This document shows positions 8,497 through 16,689 of a stretch of 64,000 bases of DNA, piece after piece (position 1 is the stretch's first letter; each line of letters begins with the position of its first letter). The stretch covers positions 1,116,001 through 1,180,000 of the forward strand of contig NZ_OX352321.1 in the NCBI RefSeq assembly GCF_947090775.1, written 5' to 3'. Below the pieces are notes generated by a model. That model saw nothing but the letters and a program-made list of their open reading frames with translations. It was not told the origin of the DNA and searched no databases. Source of the DNA: Pseudarthrobacter sp. MM222. Lineage in GTDB: Bacteria > Actinomycetota > Actinomycetes > Actinomycetales > Micrococcaceae. The position numbers and the translations under genes were made by a program.

Positions 8497-9276
8497 ATGG
8501 AAATCCACAACGAGGTAGCGGGCGGGCTAGACAGAGATGCTGACGCCATGATTTCGCTGCGAAGTGTGAACAAGCACTTCGGTCCCCTTCATGTCCTGCG
8601 TGACGTCAACCTTGAGGTCGGCCGTGGGCAGGTGGTTGTCATTCTGGGTCCATCAGGGTCCGGAAAGTCCACCCTGTGCCGCACGATCAACCGCCTTGAA
8701 GTCAAGGATTCCGGAACGATTTCTGTCGACGGGCGCCGCCTGCCTGACGAGGGTAAAGCCCTGACCCGGTATCGGGCCGACGTTGGCATGGTCTTTCAGT
8801 CATTCAACCTCTTTGCCCACAAGACAATTATCGAAAATGTCATGTTGGCACCGCAGAAGGTCCGGAAGCTCCCCAAAGCCGTAGCGCGTGCCAAGGGCAT
8901 GGAGCTGCTGGACCGGGTCGGTATCGCCAACCAGGCAGATAAATTGCCCGCCCAGCTCTCCGGGGGACAGCAGCAGCGAGTGGCGATCGCCCGTGCACTC
9001 GCGATGGAACCCAAGGTCATGTTGTTCGATGAACCAACCTCGGCCCTTGACCCGGAAATGGTCACCGAGGTTCTGGAAGTCATGACGTCGCTGGCTAAAG
9101 GCGGCATGACGATGCTGGTGGTCACTCACGAGATGGGCTTCGCCCGCCGGGCCGCTGACAGGGTTGTCTTCATGGCCGACGGGCAGATCCTCGAGGACAC
9201 GACGCCCGAAGAATTTTTCTCCACGCCGTCCACAGCCAGGGCAAGAGATTTTCTCGGCAAAATTCTTAGCCACTAG
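8497..9276 (+). CDS. Polar amino-acid ABC transporter, ATP-binding protein (HisP/GlnQ/GluA type)
   Basis: About 259 residues. Walker [10 protein letters not shown], signature LSGGQQQR, Walker [13 protein letters not shown] and the H-loop [14 protein letters not shown] are intact, with the short form typical for PAAT-family importers. Starts at 8461 (ATG), 8497 (ATG) or 8548 (ATG before [11 protein letters not shown]) are possible; none has a strong ribosome site. It is the first gene of an importer with the binding protein and two permeases downstream. It energises uptake of an amino acid, probably acidic or polar. Confidence 0.93.
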   Translation: MEIHNEVAGGLDRDADAMISLRSVNKHFGPLHVLRDVNLEVGRGQVVVILGPSGSGKSTLCRTINRLEVKDSGTISVDGRRLPDEGKALTRYRADVGMVFQSFNLFAHKTIIENVMLAPQKVRKLPKAVARAKGMELLDRVGIANQADKLPAQLSGGQQQRVAIARALAMEPKVMLFDEPTSALDPEMVTEVLEVMTSLAKGGMTMLVVTHEMGFARRAADRVVFMADGQILEDTTPEEFFSTPSTARARDFLGKILSH

Positions 9277-9307
9277 CCTTTCCCACCACACTTGAAACGA
9301 GACCACC

Positions 9308-10147
9308 ATGAATTTCAAATCGTTCGCCGCCATGTCTTCCGCGGCCGTCCTGCTTACGCTGTCTGCCACCGGATGCGGCTCGGCCGCCGCTGAAGCCAAG
9401 GGCTTAGAAGCAAGCGCCAAGGCCGGAAAACTGACCATCGGAATTTCCTTCGACCGGCCGGGACTCGGAATGAAGAACCCCGACGGAACGCTCCGGGGTT
9501 TCGACGTCGATATCGCCAAATACGTGGCCGGCAAACTGGGCGTCCAGGAATCGGCCATCACCTGGAAGGAAGCGCCGCCAGCCCAGCGGGAGAATCTGAT
9601 CCAGAACGGCCAGGTTGACTACATCGTAAACACGTACAGCATCAATGATGCTCGCAAGGAACGGATTGCGTTCGCCGGACCGTACTTCCTTGCAGGCCAG
9701 TCATTGCTGGTCCGGGCGGACAACACTGACATCACGGGACCCGAGTCGCTGAATGGCGGAAAGAAGCTATGTTCCGTGACGGGTTCAACACCAGCTCAGA
9801 ACATCAAGAAGAACTACAGCAAAGATGCCCAGCTGCAGGAATACGACACACCCTCCGCCTGTGTGGAAGCCCTGAAGAGCGGGGCCGTCGACGCGATGAC
9901 CACCGATGACATCCAGCTTGCCGGTTATGCTTCGGTCAACCAAGGAAAGCTCAAGGTCGTCGGTAAGCCGTTCAGCAAGGAAAACTATGGCATCGGTCTG
10001 AAGAAGGATGACTCATCGGGCCGCGGAAAGATAAACGATGCCATTGAAGCCATGGTCAAGGACGGCGCTTGGGAAGCGGCATTCAAGTCCAACCTGGGAC
10101 CATCGGGCTACGCCATGCCGGCTGCACCTGCCGTCGACAGGTACTAA
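9308..10147 (+). CDS. Amino-acid ABC transporter substrate-binding lipoprotein (glutamate-binding-like)
   Basis: 279 residues. The signal peptide ends in a lipobox, LSATGC, with Cys at residue 23, so the protein should be anchored outside the membrane. The mature part has the SBP type-3 pattern: GISFDRPGLGMKNPDG, GFDVDIAKYVAGKLG, then QVDYIVNTYSINDARKERI and GAVDAMTTDDIQLAGYA. The pattern is close to GluB/GlnH-type glutamate and glutamine receptors. It follows the ATPase by 31 bases and determines specificity of the importer; the ligand may be glutamate-like, including cysteate-like analogues, but this is not established. Confidence 0.93.
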   Translation: MNFKSFAAMSSAAVLLTLSATGCGSAAAEAKGLEASAKAGKLTIGISFDRPGLGMKNPDGTLRGFDVDIAKYVAGKLGVQESAITWKEAPPAQRENLIQNGQVDYIVNTYSINDARKERIAFAGPYFLAGQSLLVRADNTDITGPESLNGGKKLCSVTGSTPAQNIKKNYSKDAQLQEYDTPSACVEALKSGAVDAMTTDDIQLAGYASVNQGKLKVVGKPFSKENYGIGLKKDDSSGRGKINDAIEAMVKDGAWEAAFKSNLGPSGYAMPAAPAVDRY

Positions 10148-10171
10148 CGGCAACGCCGAACGCGGACCATT

Positions 10172-10852
10172 ATGGAAATCCTCAGCGAATACAGCCCCCA
10201 GCTGCTTAAGGCTTTCGCCACCACCATCCAGCTGACAGTTCTCTCTGCCCTCGGCGCCCTCATCTTCGGAACGTTGCTCGCCGCCATGCGGGTCTCACCG
10301 GTTTGGGCCCTCAGGACTCTTGCCACCGGATACGTCAACATAGTCAGAAACACCCCTCTGACGCTCGTGGTGCTCTTTGCCTCCTTCGGACTAGCCCAGC
10401 AGCTGGGGATCACGTTGGTCGACCCGAAATCAACCACTTCCATCACAGACAGTTCCTTCAGGCTCGCGGTTCTCTCCTTCGTGCTTTATACCGCTACCTT
10501 CGTGTGTGAGGCTCTGCGGGCGGGGGTCAACACCATCCCGGTCGGACAATCGGAGGCCGGCCGATCGCTGGGTCTTAGCTTCACTCAAGGCCTGACGCAC
10601 GTCATCCTTCCTCAGGCGTTCCGCTCGGTCGTGGGCCCCCTGGGCAGTGTACTTATAGCCCTGACCAAGAACACGACAGTTGCCTCGGTCATCGGCGTCG
10701 CCGAAGCCTCCCTTTTGATGAAGGAAGTCATCGAGAACACCTCGGCTCTGATCATCGTCGGCCTGATCTTCGCCCTGGGGTTCATGATTTTGACGATTCC
10801 GACAGGTGCCGTCTTTGGGTACCTCAGCAAGAAACTGGAGATACGCCGATGA
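10172..10852 (+). CDS. Amino-acid ABC transporter permease (GluC-like)
   Basis: 226 residues with about five predicted transmembrane helices. It carries the His/Glu/Gln permease family signature, including the EAA loop EAGRSLGLSFTQGLTHVILPQAFR that couples to the ATPase. The last four bases (ATGA) overlap the second permease gene, so the two probably form a heterodimeric membrane channel. Confidence 0.93.
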   Translation: MEILSEYSPQLLKAFATTIQLTVLSALGALIFGTLLAAMRVSPVWALRTLATGYVNIVRNTPLTLVVLFASFGLAQQLGITLVDPKSTTSITDSSFRLAVLSFVLYTATFVCEALRAGVNTIPVGQSEAGRSLGLSFTQGLTHVILPQAFRSVVGPLGSVLIALTKNTTVASVIGVAEASLLMKEVIENTSALIIVGLIFALGFMILTIPTGAVFGYLSKKLEIRR

Positions 10853-11754
10853 GCGCAGCCCCCGCAATAAGGACCCTTTACGACCTGCCTGGACCCCGCG
10901 GGCGCGCGGTAAACCTCATCGTCAGCGCGGTCAGTCTATTGGCTATCACCGCCGGCGTGCTCTGGGTCATGGCGGCTCTCAATGAGAAAGGGCAGCTCTC
11001 GGCCGATAAATGGCAGCCCTTCATCACGGCCGACATGTGGCGAACCTACCTACTTCCCGGCATCCTCGGGACTCTGCAGGCCGCCGCCCTGTCCGTAGTG
11101 CTGGCCATGGTGCTTGGAATACTGCTCGGCGTCGGACGCCTGGCCTCAAATCGGGCGCTCCGCTACATCTCTGGAGCGTTTATCGAGTTCTTCAGGGCGA
11201 TTCCACTGCTTATCCTGATGATCTTTTGCTTCCAGCTCTTTGCCAACAACTCCCTATTCCCCTCAGAGAACCTCGCATTGGCAGCTGTCGTTACCGGCTT
11301 GACCCTTAGCAACGGCGCAGTCATTGCGGAAATCGTACGAGCCGGGATACGCGCTTTGCCCCGCGGGCAGCAGGAGGCCGCCATGGCCCTCGGTTTGGGT
11401 GGCGGCCAAACGACCAGGCTCATCCTTCTCCCGCAAGCTATCACCGCCATGCTCCCACCACTCGTGGCCCAGTTGGTCGTAGCACTCAAGGACACCGCGC
11501 TGGGCTACCAAATCACCTACGTCGAGGCCGTCCGACAGGGTATCCAGGCCGGTTCAGCCTACGCCAACTACATCCCGGCCTTGCTCGTAATCGCCGCAGT
11601 TATGATTTCAATCAACCTCGCACTCTCAAGGCTCGCCACCGTCGTGGAGAAGAGAATCCGTAACGGTCGGAAGACAGCTGCTCTCCCCGGACCAGAAACG
11701 GTTCTGGTCGTGCAGGAAGCAGAGGAGTCGGTGCTGCCGGCCTCCCGAACCTAG
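10849..11754 (+). CDS. Amino-acid ABC transporter permease (GluD-like)
   Basis: 301 residues. An N-terminal helix is followed by a periplasmic stretch (DKWQPFITADMWRTYLLPG) and the permease core, with EFFRAIPLLILMIF and the EAA loop QQEAAMALGLGGGQTTRLILL. A hydrophilic C-terminal tail of about 40 residues follows the last helix, as in actinobacterial GluD proteins. It overlaps the preceding permease start by 4 bases and ends the importer operon; the SDR gene follows after 146 bases. Confidence 0.93.
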   Translation: MSAAPAIRTLYDLPGPRGRAVNLIVSAVSLLAITAGVLWVMAALNEKGQLSADKWQPFITADMWRTYLLPGILGTLQAAALSVVLAMVLGILLGVGRLASNRALRYISGAFIEFFRAIPLLILMIFCFQLFANNSLFPSENLALAAVVTGLTLSNGAVIAEIVRAGIRALPRGQQEAAMALGLGGGQTTRLILLPQAITAMLPPLVAQLVVALKDTALGYQITYVEAVRQGIQAGSAYANYIPALLVIAAVMISINLALSRLATVVEKRIRNGRKTAALPGPETVLVVQEAEESVLPASRT

Positions 11755-11900
11755 ACCTGGGTCTAATCGATCCTGCCTGCACCACCTGCGGACAGCGACT
11801 TCGCAGGCGGACGCCGCCGAAACGGTGGCTTTGGCGGTCGCGCACAAAACTCTGATAAAACGCGCGGAGGTGTATACCGCCAAGATGATCGTGGGCGGTA

Positions 11901-12734
11901 ATGCGCGGAGAAGTCCCCGAACAAGGCATTTCACGCCCAAAGCACTCGAATTGTCCAGTCAGAAATGAGTTGATTCCCCTGTCCAGAGCCATTCTCGTCA
12001 CCGGTGCCGCGCGCGGCATTGGAAAAGCAGTAGCCGACAAGTTCGCGCGTTCCGGCGACATCGTGATGCTGCATTACGGCCAAAGCCACGCTGCCGCCCA
12101 GGACGCCGTCCAACACCTGCCCGGCCAGGGACATGGGTTGTTCAGCGCCGACCTCCGGGATCCCCGGCAGATTCAGGAACTGGTGGCCGAGACCGTAAAG
12201 CAACTTGGCCGCGTAGACGTTCTCGTTAACTGCGCAGCGGCTCCCATGGTCGCCCACCCCATTGAAAAGGTCAGCTTCGAGGACTGGCAAAACTCGTGGA
12301 AAGCCATGCTGGAAGTCAACCTGACAGGGGCCGCCAACATTACCTACTGCGCTGCTCAACAGATGATTCTTCAAGGCGACGGAGGCCGCATCATAAACAT
12401 TGGCTCCAGAGGAGCGTCTCGCGGCGAACCGGAGCATCCGGCGTACGGCGCAAGCAAAGCGGCGCTGCACTCCATGGGGCAGTCCATGGCCGTGGCCCTC
12501 GCCCCCCACAATGTTGCCGTTACTACTGTGGCACCCGGGTTCGTCGCCACTGAGAGGAACAGCGGGCGACTCGCAGGGGCCGAGGCCGCCGATATTCTGA
12601 GTCAAAGCCCACTCGGTCGTGTGGCTACACCTGAGGAGATAGCTGCGGCCGTATATTTCCTTGCGTCCACCGAGGCAATGTGGGCCACCGGTGCAGTCAT
12701 CGATCTTAACGGCGCCTCGTATCTGAGGGCATAA
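11901..12734 (+). CDS. Classical SDR-family oxidoreductase (FabG-like)
   Basis: Up to 277 residues. Classical SDR motifs are present: LVTGAARGIGKAV, VNCAA, IINIGSRGAS and the active-site pair YGASKAALHSM, plus the C-terminal LASTEAMWATGAVIDLNGA. The start is uncertain: ATG 11901 gives about 23 extra residues before the fold, while a TTG at 11970 would give the usual 254 residues; neither has a clear ribosome site. The location after the importer suggests a role in the same degradation pathway or an accessory alcohol/ketone step, but the substrate is unknown. Confidence 0.85.
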   Translation: MRGEVPEQGISRPKHSNCPVRNELIPLSRAILVTGAARGIGKAVADKFARSGDIVMLHYGQSHAAAQDAVQHLPGQGHGLFSADLRDPRQIQELVAETVKQLGRVDVLVNCAAAPMVAHPIEKVSFEDWQNSWKAMLEVNLTGAANITYCAAQQMILQGDGGRIINIGSRGASRGEPEHPAYGASKAALHSMGQSMAVALAPHNVAVTTVAPGFVATERNSGRLAGAEAADILSQSPLGRVATPEEIAAAVYFLASTEAMWATGAVIDLNGASYLRA

Positions 12735-13009
12735 ACTTCTGCGGCTTCGGCGTTGAATTTCTGTCCTCTCTCTGCGTTTCAGTGCACCGCGGCGACAAGC
12801 CCCCGTGCCTGAGGCTGTGAGCACGTCCATCACCGGCGCTGTCCTCGGCGGCCTTGTGCCGGGACTCGTGCTGCCACTCGATCTCAAAGAGGCTGTCACC
12901 GAACTAAGCTGCGTCGTATCAGCCGGGGGGTGCCCTCTTCGCTCTCACCCTCGCAACACGCCGAAGCGGCTGCCCCTCGGCCACCGCTTCAGGAAGACAA
13001 CAGAAATGA

Positions 13010-13207
13010 CTAGGAGTCGCCGGCCCGTGGCAGCACTTTGACCGCGACGAACTCGTCAAGGTCGGTACCGGCGGCAAAGTACTCTTCGAGGGAAGCGTCG
13101 ACGACAAAACGGATGACGGAAAGATTGTCTGGATCCTTCCCCTCAACGGTCATCGCCGGCTCATCCACATCGAAAATGCCCTGGATTTGGCCAAATTGAA
13201 CGCCTAA
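13010..13207 (+). pseudogene. Start-less C-terminal gene fragment, unknown family
   Basis: The frame ending in TAA at 13205-13207 encodes PWQHFDRDELVKVGTGG, then KVLFEGSVDDKTDDGKIVW and ends DLAKLNA. The composition (balanced charged residues, hydrophobic periodicity) is that of genuine protein, yet an in-frame TGA at 13007 and the absence of any start codon show the 5' part is missing. I do not recognise the family. It is probably the tail of a gene cut by recombination. Confidence 0.5.
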
Positions 13208-13324
13208 TGGCCCTTGCCATCAAATGGCCAAAAATTCCAGCAATTAAAGTCGAGCCCGGTATGCGTTGCGAGGCTATCCCGATACCAAGTACAGCGCATC
13301 GAGCTCTAGGAGCTGACCCAGACC

Positions 13325-13362
13325 GCCCGGCAGGACCTCTTTGGGGGAGAGTCCTGCCGGGC
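13325..13362. terminator. 12-bp perfect hairpin
   Basis: GCCCGGCAGGAC at 13325-13336 pairs with GTCCTGCCGGGC at 13351-13362 around a 14-base loop. No T-run follows. It could end transcription of the degraded gene at 13010-13207 or of the convergent OYE gene ending at 13554. Confidence 0.45.
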
Positions 13363-13553
13363 AGCTCACCGACCCCGATGCCGAAAGCAGGAGTGAAGAA
13401 GCATGGCTACCGTCGGAACACCGTCTCACGGCGGCCTAGATCCCGGGATTCCGTGGCGCTTCATTTCAGTGCCGCACCCGGGGAGTTCGCCGGTCAAGCG
13501 TGCTTCACCATGTTCGATTTCCCCCCGGGCGGGCCGCACGAGCGGTGTGAATC

Positions 13554-14633
13554 TTACGCAGCGACCGTTTCGTCGAGCGGGGCCGCGGGCAGCGGAGGCT
13601 GGGTGCGCTGCCACGCAGAGCCGTACCGGGTGTACTGGGCCGGAGCTTGGATCGGCTGCCGGAGGTCGTCGGCGGCGGTGCGTGCCCAGAACGGGTCCTT
13701 GAGCATCTCGCGGCCGATGAACACGAGGTCGGCGCGTCCATTGCGGAGGATGTCCTCGGCCTGCTGGCCGGTCTCGATGCGGCCGACGGCGCCGGTGAGA
13801 ATACCGACCTCCCGACGGATGAGCTCCGCAGCGGGAACCTGGAATCCCGGGAACGAGGACACCTTGACGGGCGCGGTGCCGCCGGAGGAGGCGTCGATGA
13901 GGTCCACGCCCTGCTCCTTCATCCAAGTGCCGAAGATCACGAAGTCCTGCGGGGTGTTGCCGCCCTCGACGTAGTCGGTCGAGGAGATGCGCACGAAGAG
14001 CGGCCCGCTCCAGACGCCGCGGACGGCGTCGAGGACTTCACGGACGATGCGGTACCGTCCGGCATGATCGCCTCCATACTCGTCGGTGCGCTTGTTCGAG
14101 ATCGGGGAGAGGAATTCGTTCAACAGGAAGCCGTGGGCGGCGTGCACCTCGATGACGTCGAACCCTGCCTCCGTCGCGCGCACGGCGGCGGTACGGAACG
14201 CCTCGACGATCTCCGCAATACCCTCCTGAGTGAGTTCCTCCGGGATGCGGGAGCCCGGTCCCCACGCGATCGCGGAGGGAGCGACGGCAGTCAGCTCGGG
14301 GAGACCGAGCTGTCGGCCGGCGTGGCCGATCTGCACACCCATCCGGCCGCCGACCAGGTGGACGGCGTCCACGATGCGGCGGAGGTTCGGGATGTGCGTG
14401 TCATCCCAGATCCCGAGGTCGCCAGGGCCGATCGGGCCGTTGGGAGTGACCGCTGCGGTCTCGGTCATGACCAGGCCCGCACCGCCGAGGGCGCGGGATC
14501 CGTAGTGCATGACGTGGAAGTCGGTGGCGAATCCCTCGGCCGTCGCGGAGTGCATGCACATCGGCGACATGGCGATGCGGTTCCGGAAGGACACCCCGCG
14601 GATCGTGTAGGACTCGAGAAGTGTTGTAGACAA
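13554..14633 (-). CDS. NADH:flavin oxidoreductase, Old Yellow Enzyme family (second copy)
   Basis: 359 residues with the OYE/YqjM signatures MSPMCMHSA, QIGHAGRQ, EVHAAHGFLLNEFLSP, RTDEYGG and FIGREML. It starts with TTG at 14633, supported by AAGGAG eight bases upstream. It is similar in architecture to the 808-1896 product but clearly a separate lineage. The NTF2-like gene and a TetR regulator lie next to it, forming a compact inducible cassette. Likely role: reduction of an electrophilic enone or nitro compound; substrate unknown. Confidence 0.92.
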   Translation of the reverse strand: MSTTLLESYTIRGVSFRNRIAMSPMCMHSATAEGFATDFHVMHYGSRALGGAGLVMTETAAVTPNGPIGPGDLGIWDDTHIPNLRRIVDAVHLVGGRMGVQIGHAGRQLGLPELTAVAPSAIAWGPGSRIPEELTQEGIAEIVEAFRTAAVRATEAGFDVIEVHAAHGFLLNEFLSPISNKRTDEYGGDHAGRYRIVREVLDAVRGVWSGPLFVRISSTDYVEGGNTPQDFVIFGTWMKEQGVDLIDASSGGTAPVKVSSFPGFQVPAAELIRREVGILTGAVGRIETGQQAEDILRNGRADLVFIGREMLKDPFWARTAADDLRQPIQAPAQYTRYGSAWQRTQPPLPAAPLDETVAA

Positions 14634-14810
14634 GAAAGCTCCTTAAAAGGGCCAGTGACAGGCTGATGGATTGAGCGTGTGTCAGACATGGCGGATGCCG
14701 ACAGCACGGTCATGTTGTGTTGGTAATGCTTTTTTTGGGGGAGGGCTACCGAGTGGGTTCCACGTCAAGCGCAGCCCTCATTCTTCATTTCCCGTCGGGA
14801 ACGAGGAGGA

Positions 14811-14842
14811 CATCGGGGCGGCACGAAGAGGCCGCCCCGATG
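14811..14842 (-). terminator. 12-bp hairpin downstream of the NTF2-like gene
   Basis: CATCGGGGCGGC and GCCGCCCCGATG form a perfect stem with an 8-base loop, 10 bases after the stop of the minus-strand gene at 14853. This is the natural terminator position, though the following T-run is poor. The remaining bases to the OYE start hold nothing else recognisable. Confidence 0.55.
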
Positions 14843-14852
14843 CCGGCGGGCG

Positions 14853-15239
14853 TCAGCCCGCGGGGGTGGAGTGCGTGTAGAACGTCTTCGCCACGATCTG
14901 CCACTCACCGTTCGCCTTGAGCAGGTGGAAGAAGTCGCTGAAGCGGAACCCGTCGAGGTCGTCGGTATCGACCCGCGCACTGGCCACATCGCCCACGATG
15001 TCCACGGTCACGACCGCGGAGTTCGGGTTCGATGGCTTGAAGTCGTTGTCAATCCCGTCGAACAGTGCATTGTGCGCGGACACGCGGGTCACCGCGGAGT
15101 CGGCGGTCGTGAACATCACCGCGTCAGCGTGGAAGGCAGGCCGCATGATCGAGCCGTCGGCTTTTGCGCAGCCCTCAATGTACTTGGACAGGGTCTCCAG
15201 CACTGCGTTGTATTCCTGGACGTAGGTCTTCTCGGACAC
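14853..15239 (-). CDS. NTF2-like / putative lumazine-binding family protein
   Basis: About 128 residues with a cystatin-like alpha+beta fold pattern: a helical N-terminus (YVQEYNAVLETLSKYIEGC), RPAFHADAVMF, then strands ending WQIVAKTFYTH. It resembles the Lumazine_bd_2/SnoaL-type small proteins, some of which are isomerases or binding proteins. GTG at 15239 (MSEKTY) is preferred to GTG at 15245 because AAGGAG lies at proper distance only from the former. It is divergent from the TetR gene and shares the double-palindrome promoter region. Function is unknown. Confidence 0.75.
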   Translation of the reverse strand: MSEKTYVQEYNAVLETLSKYIEGCAKADGSIMRPAFHADAVMFTTADSAVTRVSAHNALFDGIDNDFKPSNPNSAVVTVDIVGDVASARVDTDDLDGFRFSDFFHLLKANGEWQIVAKTFYTHSTPAG

Positions 15240-15266
15240 CTTCACTCCTTGCGTTCAGTCGTATTC

Positions 15267-15282
15267 TGTAGCGGTCGCTACA
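15267..15282. promoter_or_regulatory. TetR-type operator 1
   Basis: TGTAGCGGTCGCTACA: 7-bp perfect arms around GT. It lies in the short divergent space between the NTF2-like gene and the TetR gene, six bases from a second longer palindrome with the same TGTAG...CTACA frame. Confidence 0.7.
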
Positions 15283-15287
15283 AATGT

Positions 15288-15309
15288 TACTGTAGTGGTC
15301 ACTACAGTA
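15288..15309. promoter_or_regulatory. TetR-type operator 2
   Basis: A 22-bp perfect palindrome with arms TACTGTAGTG and CACTACAGTA around GT, 24 bases upstream of the TetR start. It shares TGTAG-GT-CTACA spacing with the site at 15267-15282, so both are likely bound by the adjacent TetR protein. Confidence 0.75.
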
Positions 15310-15333
15310 AGTGGTCAACTCCGGGAGGAACCT

Positions 15334-15954
15334 ATGTCCACCGCTAAGCCGCGAGACCCCACGCGCGGGCGACGCCGGGGCTTCGACGAGAAGCAGGCAC
15401 TTGAGGCCGCAATGGACATGTTCTGGGTGCACGGCTACGAGGGGACCTCGGTGAGCCAGCTGTGCGCGGGCATCGGGATCAACCCGCCGAGCCTGTATTC
15501 GGCGTTCGGCAGCAAAGCACAGCTGTTCATAGACGTCGTTGACCACTACGAGCGGACCTTCTGGGATCCAGTGTGGGACGCCTTCGGTCAAGAACCGCAG
15601 GTCGTAGATGCATTCCGTCGATTCTTCAACGACTTCGTGGGCGTGATATCGGTCCCGGGGACCCATCTCGGATGTCTCGTCGTCCAGTCCGCAGTGAGCT
15701 TGGAGGACCGCGACAGCGACGTCGCGCGCGCACTTGCAGCTATCGGCGATGACGGGGTTCGCCGTTTTCAAGGCAAACTCGAGTTCGGTATCCGAGACGG
15801 GCAGATCCCCGCGGGCACTGACACTCTCGCACTCGCGCACGCCATCAACATGATCTCCGAGGGACTCGCTCTCCGTGCGCATGACGGCGTCCCACCAGAG
15901 ATGTTGCGACGACTGGTGGCGGCGGGGCTCCGCATGATCCCGGAAGCCGAATAG
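15334..15954 (+). CDS. TetR-family transcriptional regulator
   Basis: About 206 residues. The N-terminal TetR DNA-binding domain is clear: ALEAAMDMFWVHGYEGTSVS, then LCAGIGINPPSLYSAFGSKAQLF. The C-terminal half resembles the TetR_C group seen in AcrR/YvdT-like repressors (GTHLGCLVVQSAVSLEDRDSDVA). ATG at 15334 has GGGAGG upstream; a longer frame from 15295 would run through the operator. It probably represses itself and the NTF2-like gene, and perhaps the OYE gene, until a toxic ligand binds. Confidence 0.9.
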   Translation: MSTAKPRDPTRGRRRGFDEKQALEAAMDMFWVHGYEGTSVSQLCAGIGINPPSLYSAFGSKAQLFIDVVDHYERTFWDPVWDAFGQEPQVVDAFRRFFNDFVGVISVPGTHLGCLVVQSAVSLEDRDSDVARALAAIGDDGVRRFQGKLEFGIRDGQIPAGTDTLALAHAINMISEGLALRAHDGVPPEMLRRLVAAGLRMIPEAE

Positions 15955-15990
15955 GAGACTGAGGGGCCGGCACGGGGGCGAGTGCCCGCA

Positions 15991-16140
15991 GGCCGGTCGC
16001 TGCGTGACGCTAAAGACATTGAGGACGAGCTCACCCTCCGCGAAGTCAAGCTCAGCATTGGCGGCTCCGTCCACGATCCGAACGATCCGGTGGGTCGACT
16101 CCTCTTTAACGTCCTGGCCATGGTCGCAGAATCTGAAGCA
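15991..16140 (+). pseudogene. Serine recombinase (Tn3-type resolvase) fragment
   Basis: The plus strand encodes RSLRDAKDIEDELTLREVKL followed by SIGGSVHDPNDPVGRLLFNV and LAMVAESEA. This is the conserved region of Tn3-family resolvases just after the catalytic domain. The catalytic serine part and the C-terminal helix-turn-helix are both missing. The similarity stops near 16140, where a galactosidase remnant on the opposite strand begins. It is a relic of a mobile element. Confidence 0.75.
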
Positions 16141-16390
16141 GCGTGTTCCGGGTTGAGGGCGGGCATGGGCAGTCCGACCTCGGCAAGGAACCGCCCGTTG
16201 GCGGCGGCACCGTCCGCCAGCCAGGCCGGGGGCGGACCTGCGTGAAGGTGTGCGCGTAGTCTGCATCGGCCGGGGCCGGGAAGATTGCTTTCACCCGGTA
16301 GTCCCGCTCCGGGTCCAGTTCGGGGACGGCGATCCGCCCCGGCTGTTCCGAGAAGGCGGTGCGTGTGTTCTCGTTCGACGGCCGCCCGAA
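16141..16390 (-). pseudogene. GH36 alpha-galactosidase C-terminal fragment with frameshift
   Basis: The minus strand encodes SEQPGRIAVPELDPERDYRV, matching the C-terminal beta-domain of GH36 alpha-galactosidases. After TFTQVRP the frame shifts: restoring one base in the C-run near 16233 gives PPAWLADGAAANGRFLAEVG then LPMPALNPEHA, again family-like. Only the last 80 or so residues remain. Its end abuts the resolvase fragment at about 16140. Assignment rests on motif recognition only. Confidence 0.6.
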
Positions 16391-16552
16391 TCTGAATACA
16401 CCTGGCCCCGGCTCAGCACTGTCGCCCAACCCTTAAAGGACTTGGCGCAGGCCGCCCTGGACGCTCTCCTAACTCCGGATCCCGGACAGGACGCCCAAAC
16501 CAAAATCTTCCCCGCCGAGCTGGTACTGCGCGCATCCTGCGGCTCCCACTGA
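16391..16552 (+). pseudogene. LacI-family regulator C-terminal fragment
   Basis: The plus frame ending at TGA 16550-16552 reads WPRLSTVAQPLKDLAQAALD, a gap, then FPAELVLRASCGSH. The LSTV-QP and LP-EL-V-RAS patterns close the ligand-binding domain of LacI regulators. The DNA-binding domain and most of the sensor are absent. It is convergent with the galactosidase fragment, suggesting both derive from a lost sugar-utilisation locus. The remaining bases to 16689 hold nothing recognisable. Confidence 0.6.
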
Positions 16553-16689
16553 CATAGAGGCTCAGGACATAAGGAAGCTGGTGCAGCCGCTGCGTTTCCG
16601 CGGAACAACTACACCAGCAGGTAGTACGAATTTTCAGATTGCTATGAAACGTTACTCATTCGCGGCTCCCTTTATCCCGGTTGTTTGCA

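Larger units (their letters stand above)
12735..13553. other. Gene-poor stretch with coding debris
   Basis: About 820 bases between the SDR and the second OYE gene. I see no intact gene. It contains the start-less coding remnant at 13010-13207 and the hairpin at 13325-13362. A possible small frame at 12805-13041 on the plus strand (MPEAVSTSITGAVLGG...) has no ribosome site and mixed composition, and is not accepted as a gene. The area looks like a rearrangement scar. Confidence 0.6.

Noticed and set aside
12805..13041. Plus-strand frame of 78 codons in the debris region
   Set aside because: No ribosome site, uneven composition and no recognisable domain; kept only as part of the gene-poor stretch.
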